Shown here one piece after another: positions 57,835 through 64,000 of a stretch of DNA of 64,000 bases. The notes beneath the pieces are model-generated. The model worked only from the letters and a program-made list of their open reading frames with translations. It searched no databases and was not told the origin of the DNA. The stretch is from Arthrobacter sp. ISL-28 (GTDB taxonomy: Bacteria > Actinomycetota > Actinomycetes > Actinomycetales > Micrococcaceae): positions 119,306 through 183,305 of the forward strand of contig NZ_JAGGPJ010000008.1 of the NCBI RefSeq assembly GCF_018613875.1, read 5' to 3'. The position numbers and the translations under genes were made by a program. Position 1 is the stretch's first letter, and each line of letters begins with the position of its first letter.

Positions 57835-58947
57835 TCAGAGCCTCACTTCGCGCTGTTCGAGGGCGGATTTGTAGCAGGCATCGAGAACCAGTGCGCGGCT
57901 TAATGCGACCGAGCCGTCGTGGGTTCCCCACACGGTCTCGCCGCCGCGTACAGCAGCGACGAAGTCCTCCACGACGGCGTCGTGTGCCCGCCCCGGCTCG
58001 GCCACCACCGTGTAGTCCGCATTTTCCCCGTCCTTCTCTTTGAAGATCCGCAGGTCTGCGACGGGGACGTTGGAGGCCCCGACGGCGCGCAGTTCCGCAC
58101 CGCCGTCGGTACCGTAGACGGTGAAGTCCATCAGGTCGTCTTCGTCCCGGTACGCCGCCCAGCCGGCCTCGAGGATCAGCGTGCCGCCGCCTTCAAGCCG
58201 GATGAAAGCCGAGGCGAAGTCCTCAACTTCAAACTTGTGGGCCGACTTCATGGCGGTGTACCGGGCGTTTCCGCCGAGACCGCGGGGGCCGAGTTCGGAG
58301 TGCGTGGAGGCCGAGACCGAGAGGACCTTCGGTTCTCCAAGGAGGTGCAGGGCGTAGTCCAGGACGTGCACGCCGATGTCAGCCAGCGGCCCGCCGCCTG
58401 CCAAAGCGGGATTCGTGAACCAGCTCCCCAGCATGGGGATCCCCTGCCGGCGGAGCCAGGAGGCCTTGGCGTAGTACGGCCGGCCCAGCTCGCCGTCGTC
58501 GATGATGCCCTTCAGTTTCTGGATGTCGCCGCGGCGGCGGTGGTTGAAGGCGACATCCAGGACGCGGCCGGCCTTGCGCGCGGCCTCCACCATCTGCCGG
58601 CCTTCGTCGCCGTTGCGGGCCAGCGGTTTTTCGCTCAGGACGTGCAGTCCGCGTTCGAGGGCCGCTATGGCGATCGGCGCGTGCAGGAACGTCGGCACGG
58701 CGACGCTCACGGCGTCGAGCCCTTCGAAACCGATCAGGTCCTCCCAGCGGGCAAACGTGTGGGGAATGCCGTACTCGGCCTTGAGGCTGGCCAGGAGGTC
58801 TTCCTCCATGGCGGCAACGGCCGCCAACTCCACCCCTTCGATGTCCTTGTAGGCCTTGATGTGCTGTTGGCCTGCCCACCCGATGCCGATGACGCCGACC
58901 TTCAGGGGCGCTGCGCTTGGGGGCGATGATGGCTGATGATTACTCAC
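57835..58947 (-). CDS. Gfo/Idh/MocA family sugar oxidoreductase (ThuB-like)
   Basis: A 370-residue NAD(P)-dependent dehydrogenase: Rossmann [16 protein letters not shown] near the N-terminus, [18 protein letters not shown] with the family Lys-Pro, and the C-terminal sandwich with [21 protein letters not shown] (catalytic Asp/His). The GTG at 58947, preceded by AGAGGATCC, is preferred; an upstream ATG at 58995 would translate a 12-base tandem repeat. Operon partner of the ThuA-like gene. Likely oxidises a sugar or glycoside at C3. Confidence 0.9.
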   Translation of the reverse strand: MSNHQPSSPPSAAPLKVGVIGIGWAGQQHIKAYKDIEGVELAAVAAMEEDLLASLKAEYGIPHTFARWEDLIGFEGLDAVSVAVPTFLHAPIAIAALERGLHVLSEKPLARNGDEGRQMVEAARKAGRVLDVAFNHRRRGDIQKLKGIIDDGELGRPYYAKASWLRRQGIPMLGSWFTNPALAGGGPLADIGVHVLDYALHLLGEPKVLSVSASTHSELGPRGLGGNARYTAMKSAHKFEVEDFASAFIRLEGGGTLILEAGWAAYRDEDDLMDFTVYGTDGGAELRAVGASNVPVADLRIFKEKDGENADYTVVAEPGRAHDAVVEDFVAAVRGGETVWGTHDGSVALSRALVLDACYKSALEQREVRL

Positions 58948-58960
58948 GAATGGATCCTCT

Positions 58961-59008
58961 GTTCTGGGCGAAGTTCTCGGCAGAGTTCTCGGCAAAGTTC
59001 TGGGCGGA
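58961..59008. repeat. 12-bp tandem repeat x4 before the Gfo/Idh gene
   Basis: Four units GTTCTGGGCGAA/GTTCTCGGCAGA/GTTCTCGGCAAA/GTTCTGGGCGGA between the ROK gene and the oxidoreductase start. In transcript sense they read as TTCxCCxxGAAC repeats. Confidence 0.88.
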
Positions 59009-59016
59009 ATGAAGCG

Positions 59017-60237
59017 CTAGGCGCTTTGAAGGGCGGCGCTTCGGATGGCTGATTCCACTGCCTCCGGCGAAAGTACGTGCTCAATGACCATCCGGCTGGC
59101 CCCCCAAATGGCAGCATCGACGGGTGCTTTGGACTGCTCGATGCGCAGTCTGGATGTGGCCAACGGCTGGGACCTGCCATAGACGGTCTCGCGGATACCG
59201 GCCAGGAGCTGGTCGCCAGCGCGCGAGAGGCTGCCACCAACCACGATCACCGAAGGGTTGAGGAGATTCACGCAGATGGCCAGCACCTCCCCCATGTCCC
59301 TTCCCGCCTGCCGGAGCGCGAGAATGGCCTGCACATCCCCCGTTGCCGCCAGGTCCACCACGGCAGTTCCGGAGGCGGCATCGACCCCCTGGGCCCTGAG
59401 CTTTGCCGCCAGTGCGGGGCCGGACGCCAACGCTTCAAGGCAGCCGTGGTTGCCGCAGCGGCAGAGGACGTCCTCGCCGTTGGGGACGCGGACATGCCCC
59501 AGGTCCCCCGAGGTGCCGTCTGCACCCCGCTGCAGCTGGCCGCTGCTGATGATGCCTGCCCCGATGCCGGTGGCTGCTTTAACAAAGAGCAGGTTCTGGT
59601 GGTCCTGCCAGAAGGCGTGCCGTTCGCCGATGGCCATGATGTTAACGTCGTTGTCGACCAGGACTTCGGTTCCGAGTTCGGCGCGAACGTAGCCTGCCAC
59701 GTCGAACCCGTCCCAGCCCGGCATGATGGGCGGTTTAACCGGCCGGCCGGTATCGTGCTCCACCGGCCCCGGCAGGCCGATTCCCACTCCGGCCGCATCT
59801 CTTTCCGCCCGGCCGATGCCTTCCAGCAGCGCCCTGCAGTTCCGGATAACCCAGGTCAACACCCTCTCGGGGCCCTCGGAGACTTCCAGGACGCCCGAGT
59901 GGCGGGCCAGGATGGCCCCGTTGAGGTCCGTCACGGCAACGGACGCGTGCGTAGCGCCGACGTCGGCCGCGAGCACAACCTTTACATTGGCATTGAAAAC
60001 AAACCGCGACGGCGGCCGGCCCCCCGAGGAAGCTGCCTCACCGGCGGGGCCCACAAAACCCAACGCCGTGAGGGCATCGATCCTGGCCGCCACCGTGGTG
60101 CGTGCAAGGCCTGTGAGCGCAATCAGTTCGGCGCGGGTCCTCGCCTTGCCGTCACGGAGCAGCTGAAAGAGGTCGCCTGTCCGGGCCAGGAGCGCGGAGT
60201 CCCCCGGCAGCCGCTCAGGAGCAGGAGGTGTTTGCAT
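59017..60237 (-). CDS. ROK family transcriptional regulator
   Basis: A 406-residue repressor: N-terminal winged helix (about residues 20-80; ELIALTGLARTTVAARIDALTALGFV) and ROK sugar-kinase fold (DVGATHASVAVTDLNG, GLPGPVEHDTGRP, GHVRVPNGEDVLCRCGNHGCLEALAS with the CxCGxxGCxE zinc motif). Its kinase-like domain probably binds a sugar inducer. Lies between the two arms of the sugar locus and is divergent from the isomerase operon, whose promoter region carries a palindrome it likely binds. Confidence 0.92.
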   Translation of the reverse strand: MQTPPAPERLPGDSALLARTGDLFQLLRDGKARTRAELIALTGLARTTVAARIDALTALGFVGPAGEAASSGGRPPSRFVFNANVKVVLAADVGATHASVAVTDLNGAILARHSGVLEVSEGPERVLTWVIRNCRALLEGIGRAERDAAGVGIGLPGPVEHDTGRPVKPPIMPGWDGFDVAGYVRAELGTEVLVDNDVNIMAIGERHAFWQDHQNLLFVKAATGIGAGIISSGQLQRGADGTSGDLGHVRVPNGEDVLCRCGNHGCLEALASGPALAAKLRAQGVDAASGTAVVDLAATGDVQAILALRQAGRDMGEVLAICVNLLNPSVIVVGGSLSRAGDQLLAGIRETVYGRSQPLATSRLRIEQSKAPVDAAIWGASRMVIEHVLSPEAVESAIRSAALQSA

Positions 60238-60268
60238 ACGTTAAGGAATAGCACAAAAACAGGGCTTA

Positions 60269-60283
60269 TGCTGAAATTCAGCA
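60269..60283. promoter_or_regulatory. Palindromic operator, probable ROK site
   Basis: TGCTGAAATTCAGCA is a perfect 7-1-7 inverted repeat, 10 bases before the -35 of the isomerase operon promoter and about 30 bases from the ROK start. Size and position suit a winged-helix dimer site that could control both directions. Confidence 0.7.
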
Positions 60284-60292
60284 AACTTTTGA

Positions 60293-60321
60293 TTGACTTG
60301 CGGCAAAAGTGGCCGTAGCTT
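60293..60321 (+). promoter_or_regulatory. Sigma-70 type promoter of the isomerase/oxidoreductase operon
   Basis: TTGACT (60293-60298), a 17-base spacer and TAGCTT (60316-60321), about 75 bases upstream of the first ATG. Confidence 0.6.
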
Positions 60322-60395
60322 CATAAGTAGCCCCGCCCCCGCAGGTAATGCCAGTCATGGGTGCCCGGACGATCAGTAACGAGGTTAGGAGAACC

Positions 60396-61145
60396 ATGAC
60401 GTACTCGCTCCAGCTCTACACGCTGCGGAACGCCCTCGAGGAGGACCTCGCCGGCACCATCAAAAGGGTGGCCGAGATCGGGTTCGCCCAGGTGGAGCCC
60501 TACAACTTCGTGTCCACGGCAAAGGAACTGGCCGAAGCGCTGAAAGCCAACCGCCTCACCGCACCGTCCGGCCATGCGCCCCTGCTCAGCCAGGACCAGG
60601 ACGAGATCTTTGCCGCGGCCAGGGATCTGGAGATGGAAACGGTGATCGAGCCCTACATTCCGGCAGAGCGGTGGCGGTCCGCTGCGGACATCCAGGCCAC
60701 GGCAGAGTTGCTGAATGCCGCTGCCAAGAAGGCCGCCGGTTACGCCCTGCGCGTTGGCTATCACAACCACGACTGGGAGCTGGCGTCCATCATCGATGGC
60801 CAGCCCGCCCTTGAATTCTTTGCAGGTCTGTTGGACCCCGAGGTGGTTCTGGAGGTCGACACCTACTGGGTCGCAGTTGGCGGGCAGAACCCGGTGGAGA
60901 TCCTTACCCGGTTGGGCGACAGGGTGCGGCTCATCCACATAAAGGACGGTCCGCTGACCACGGACCCCAAGGCACAATTGCCTGCGGGCCAGGGCAAGAT
61001 GCAAATACTGGATGTGATCGCCGCCGCGAAGTCCCTGGAAGTCGGCGTGGTTGAATTCGACGACTACTCCGGGGACATCTTTGACGGGATCGCCAAGAGC
61101 CTGGCCTTCCTGCAGAAAGCAGCAACCGGACAGGTGCGTTCATGA
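60396..61145 (+). CDS. Sugar phosphate isomerase/epimerase (TIM-barrel, AP-endonuclease 2 fold)
   Basis: A 249-residue protein. YSLQLYTLRNALEEDLAGTI start, YNFVSTAKELAEALKAN, RVGYHNHDWEL and EVDTYWVAVGGQNPVEIL carry the metal-binding Glu/His/Asp pattern of the xylose-isomerase-like barrel. The ATG at 60396 follows TTAGGAGAA; the earlier start at 60348 is not needed. First gene of an operon of four, overlapping the next by 4 bases. Such proteins act as inosose isomerases, 3-keto-sugar epimerases or C-glycoside lyases; which one is open. Confidence 0.88.
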   Translation: MTYSLQLYTLRNALEEDLAGTIKRVAEIGFAQVEPYNFVSTAKELAEALKANRLTAPSGHAPLLSQDQDEIFAAARDLEMETVIEPYIPAERWRSAADIQATAELLNAAAKKAAGYALRVGYHNHDWELASIIDGQPALEFFAGLLDPEVVLEVDTYWVAVGGQNPVEILTRLGDRVRLIHIKDGPLTTDPKAQLPAGQGKMQILDVIAAAKSLEVGVVEFDDYSGDIFDGIAKSLAFLQKAATGQVRS

Positions 61146-62266
61146 GCCCCTGGACTCCGGCCAAGGGGCAGGGCCCTGTGGGTGTCGCCGTCGTAGGGGC
61201 AGGCAACATCAGCAAGCAGTATCTGGATAGCCTGACAACCTTCCCGGATGTGCGGGTCCACGTTATCGCTGATCTGTTCGAGGACGCCGCCGCCGCCCGG
61301 GCGAAGGAGTACGGCATCGAAACATCCGGCGGCGTGGACGAGGCGCTGAACCATCCCGACGTCGAGATCATCGTCAACCTGACCATCCCCGCGGCGCACG
61401 TTGAAGTGGCCACCGCCGCGGTCAACGCCGGCAAGCATGTCTGGACCGAAAAGCCGTTCTCACTGGACCGCGAATCCGGACTGGGCCTGCTGAAGGCAGC
61501 CGACGCTGCCGGGCTCCGGCTCGGCTGCGCCCCGGACACCTTCCTGGGGGCCGGACTGCAGACCGCCCGGAGGCTCATTGATCGCGGCGACATCGGCACG
61601 CCCCTGACCGCCATGACCACGTTCCAGACACCCGGCCCGGAGTCCTGGCACCCCAATCCGGCGTTCCTTTTCCAGCACGGGGCCGGGCCACTGTTCGACA
61701 TGGGTCCCTACTACCTCACCGCCCTGGTCCAGACCTTCGGTTCCGTCCGCAGGGTGGCGGCCATGGGATCCAAGTCCAGGGAAGTCCGTGTGATCGGTTC
61801 CGGCCCCAGGCTGGGCGAAGAATTCACGGTGGACGTCCCGACGCATGTCAGTGCGATGGCCCAGTTCGAGGGCGGTGCATCGTCGCACAGCGTCTTCAGC
61901 TTTGAATCCCCCCGCCAGCGGGTGGGTTTCGTGGAGATCACCGGCACGGAAGCGACCATCTCCCTCCCGGATCCGAATTATTTCGCCGGCGACGTGAGGC
62001 TCTGGCATGCAGGCGACGATGACTGGACGGTCGTTGCGGCCACCGGCCCGGCCACCGGGCGCGGCATGGGCGTGCTAGATATGGCCCGCTCCCTCCGTGC
62101 CGGCGTTCCGCACCGCGCCACCGGCCACCTGGCTTACCACGTGCTGGACACCATGGTCTCGATCTCCGAGTCCGTCGCATCCGGGACCTTCATTAATGTC
62201 GAAAGCTCTGCACCAGCGTCCCCGGCCCTCCCCGAGGACTGGGACCCTGCGGCCTCTACTCTTTAG
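61142..62266 (+). CDS. Gfo/Idh/MocA family oxidoreductase
   Basis: A 374-residue dehydrogenase. Rossmann VGVAVVGAGNISKQYLDSL, the strand end NLTIPAAHVEVATAAVNAGKHVWTEKPFSLDRESG with the Lys-Pro pair, and GPLFDMGPYYLTALVQTFG in the substrate domain. Overlaps the isomerase gene (ATGA) and is followed 22 bases later by another family member, so two successive oxidoreductases in the operon may handle different positions or act in oxidation then reduction. Confidence 0.9.
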   Translation: MSPWTPAKGQGPVGVAVVGAGNISKQYLDSLTTFPDVRVHVIADLFEDAAAARAKEYGIETSGGVDEALNHPDVEIIVNLTIPAAHVEVATAAVNAGKHVWTEKPFSLDRESGLGLLKAADAAGLRLGCAPDTFLGAGLQTARRLIDRGDIGTPLTAMTTFQTPGPESWHPNPAFLFQHGAGPLFDMGPYYLTALVQTFGSVRRVAAMGSKSREVRVIGSGPRLGEEFTVDVPTHVSAMAQFEGGASSHSVFSFESPRQRVGFVEITGTEATISLPDPNYFAGDVRLWHAGDDDWTVVAATGPATGRGMGVLDMARSLRAGVPHRATGHLAYHVLDTMVSISESVASGTFINVESSAPASPALPEDWDPAASTL

Positions 62267-62288
62267 GAATCACGGCTAGGAGCCTGCG

Positions 62289-63461
62289 ATGAATCCGGAA
62301 TATCACAACCGCCCACGTCCCCTGGGTGTAGCCATGATCGGCTATGCGTTCATGGGCAAGGCCCATTCGAATGCATGGCGAAACGTCCGTGCGTACTTTG
62401 ACGTGCCGGCGTTCGAGCAGAAAGTCCTCGTCGGCAGGGATGCGGCGCAGGTGGCGGCAGCGGCTTCCAGTTACGGCTGGGAGGAGTCCGCCACCGACTG
62501 GCGGGAGGTTCTGGACCGGGAGGATATCGACATCGTGGACATCTGCGCGCCCGGCTTCATGCACGCCGAGATCACCATCGCCGCCCTCGCGGCCGGCAAA
62601 CACGTGCTCGTGGAGAAACCCCTGGCCAATACCCTCGCCGAGGCGGAGGCGATGACGACCGCAGCCCAAGCAGCCCGGGAACACGGTGTGCAGTCCATGG
62701 TGGGATTCAACTACCGCCGCGTGCCTGCCCTGGCCCTGGCCCGGGAACTGATCGCCGAAGGCCGCCTCGGAACCATCCGGCAGGTCCGGGCCGCCTACCT
62801 CCAGGACTGGCTCGCGGACGAGCATTCCCCCATGACCTGGCGCCTGCAAAAGGAAACCGCCGGCTCCGGGGCGCTCGGCGACATCGCTTCCCACGCGATC
62901 GACCAGGTCCTGTTCCTGCTGGCCGAGCAGGTCACCGACGTCTCCGGGCGCACCCATACTTTCACCAAGCAGCGTCCGGGGGCAGCGGGCCTGGAGGACG
63001 TCACTGTCGACGACGCCGTGTGGGCAACGCTGACCCTCACCTCGGGGGCCATCGCCTCAGTTGAGGCCTCACGCGTGGCCACCGGACAGAAGAACTCGCT
63101 CAAGCTCGAGGTCTACGGAGATAAAGGCTCCCTGCTGTTCGACCTCGAAAACCTCAACGAACTCGGCTTCCTCGACGCGACTGCCCCTGTTCGGGAACAG
63201 GGCTTCCGCCGGATCCTCGTCAATGAACCCGAACACCCCTACCTGGACGCTTGGTGGCCGCAGGGCCACATTATTGGCTGGGAACACACCTTTACCCACG
63301 AAATCCGCGACTTCCTGCTGGCCATCGACAACGGCACGGAGCCCTCACCCTCATTCGAGGACGGGCTCGCCGTGCAGCGCGTGCTAACCGCCATCGAGGA
63401 ATCAGGCCAGGCCAAGTCCGCCACCATCCAGCTCGCCGTCCCCGCTGCAGAAGGAGCCTGA
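62289..63461 (+). CDS. Gfo/Idh/MocA family oxidoreductase
   Basis: A 390-residue dehydrogenase. VAMIGYAFMGKAHSNAWRNV at the N-terminus, ICAPGFMHAEITIAALAAGKHVLVEKPLANTLAEAEAM, MVGFNYRRVPALALARELI and the catalytic ETAGSGALGDIASHAIDQVLFL. The MGKAHxNAW start is typical of the subgroup found with inositol or glycoside degradation genes. Third gene of the operon; the next ATG follows its stop by one base with AAGGAG inside its last codons. Confidence 0.9.
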   Translation: MNPEYHNRPRPLGVAMIGYAFMGKAHSNAWRNVRAYFDVPAFEQKVLVGRDAAQVAAAASSYGWEESATDWREVLDREDIDIVDICAPGFMHAEITIAALAAGKHVLVEKPLANTLAEAEAMTTAAQAAREHGVQSMVGFNYRRVPALALARELIAEGRLGTIRQVRAAYLQDWLADEHSPMTWRLQKETAGSGALGDIASHAIDQVLFLLAEQVTDVSGRTHTFTKQRPGAAGLEDVTVDDAVWATLTLTSGAIASVEASRVATGQKNSLKLEVYGDKGSLLFDLENLNELGFLDATAPVREQGFRRILVNEPEHPYLDAWWPQGHIIGWEHTFTHEIRDFLLAIDNGTEPSPSFEDGLAVQRVLTAIEESGQAKSATIQLAVPAAEGA

Positions 63462-63462
63462 C

Positions 63463-64000
63463 ATGCCCCGCCCGTACACCCTGTTCACCGGTCAGTGGGC
63501 CGACCTGCCCTTCGAGGAAGTCGCGCGCCTGGCCTCCGGCTGGGGCTACGACGGCCTGGAAATCGCCGTGTCCGGGGACCACCTGGACGCCTGGCGCTGG
63601 GATGAACCCGGCTACGTCGAATCCAAGCTCGCCGTGCTGGAGAAGTACAACCTGAAGGTGTGGGCCATCTCCAACCACCTCAAGGGCCAGGCCGTCTGCG
63701 ATGACCCGATCGACTTCCGCCACGAAGCCATCGTCGGCGCCAAAGTCTGGGGCGACGGAGACCCCGAAGGCGTCCGCACCCGAGCCGCGGAGGAGATGAA
63801 ACACACCGCCCGGCTCGCCAAAGCGCTCGGCGTGGACACTGTGGTCGGTTTCACGGGCTCCTCCATCTGGCAGTACGTCGCGATGTTCCCGCCCGTCCCG
63901 GAGAAGGTCATCGACGCCGGATACCAGGACTTCGCGGACCGCTGGAACCCCATCCTGGACGTCTTCGACGAACAAGGGGTCCGCTTCGCCCACGAAGTCC
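63463..64000 (+). CDS. Sugar phosphate isomerase/epimerase, 3' end beyond window
   Basis: First 179 residues of a second TIM-barrel isomerase/epimerase: MPRPYTLFTGQWADLPFEEVARLASGWGYDGLEIAVSGDHLD, WAISNHLKGQAVCDDPID, and VVGFTGSSIWQYVAMFPPVP. This subgroup is distinct from the first barrel gene of the operon. AAGGAG lies 6 bases before the ATG. Probably converts the keto-sugar made by the preceding oxidoreductases. Truncated by the window edge, not by mutation as far as visible. Confidence 0.88.
   Translation, partial: MPRPYTLFTGQWADLPFEEVARLASGWGYDGLEIAVSGDHLDAWRWDEPGYVESKLAVLEKYNLKVWAISNHLKGQAVCDDPIDFRHEAIVGAKVWGDGDPEGVRTRAAEEMKHTARLAKALGVDTVVGFTGSSIWQYVAMFPPVPEKVIDAGYQDFADRWNPILDVFDEQGVRFAHEV

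Overview
The window is high-GC chromosomal DNA that looks like a Micrococcaceae-type actinobacterium (Arthrobacter/Pseudarthrobacter-like). This rests on gene content and order: lhr followed by an overlapping Nei-type glycosylase, a ramB-like regulator divergent from aceA-aceB, a yczR/yczE pair, an IdeR-type iron box, and GTG starts with GGAGG ribosome binding sites. Genus assignment is inference. I found no rRNA, tRNA, CRISPR array or intact transposase.

Layout. 1-3.9 kb: the end of an ABC exporter, a probably frameshifted small ORF, and two consecutive aminoglycoside-phosphotransferase-fold proteins whose catalytic loops have both lost the usual Asp and Asn. 4-17 kb: a DUF4232 lipoprotein, a Rieske-tailed flavoprotein, lhr-nei, the yczE/yczR divergon, a pseudouridine synthase, a macrodomain protein and a DedA protein. 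17-24 kb: ppc, a frameshifted DUF1684 gene, a two-gene acyl-CoA dehydrogenase/SDR operon. 23.6-28.9 kb: a GH76-like protein, then an iron(III) ABC importer behind an IdeR/DtxR box. 29-32 kb: a 1008-residue secreted protein with a seven-repeat propeller and a perfectly modular tandem duplication.

32.7-45 kb: a glycogen-debranching-like protein convergent with a secreted GH32 enzyme, several small housekeeping or unknown genes, tgt, a DUF559-type nuclease-like gene set between palindromic repeats, and the decayed 3' end of a queuosine-precursor transporter. 43.6-48.5 kb: an MHS-type carboxylate transporter preceded by a translationally coupled 26-residue leader ORF, divergent from a response regulator / histidine kinase / TAXI binding-protein operon that probably senses the substrate. 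48.5-55.6 kb: a serpin lipoprotein, a DUF1801 gene framed by 32-bp-period repeats, then ramB, aceA and aceB (glyoxylate shunt). 55.7-64 kb: a CynX-type MFS transporter and a divergently organised sugar-catabolic locus: ThuA-like protein, three Gfo/Idh/MocA oxidoreductases, two TIM-barrel isomerase/epimerases and a ROK repressor, with a visible palindromic operator and promoter.

Three dispersed or tandem non-coding repeat families (called A, B and C here) occupy intergenic space. Family A (four copies) keeps its outer arms while the inner stems change with compensation, which suggests selection on a folded structure. The most interesting signals are these repeat families, the paired degenerate APH-fold proteins beside an exporter, the serpin, and the transporter/three-component sensor divergon.
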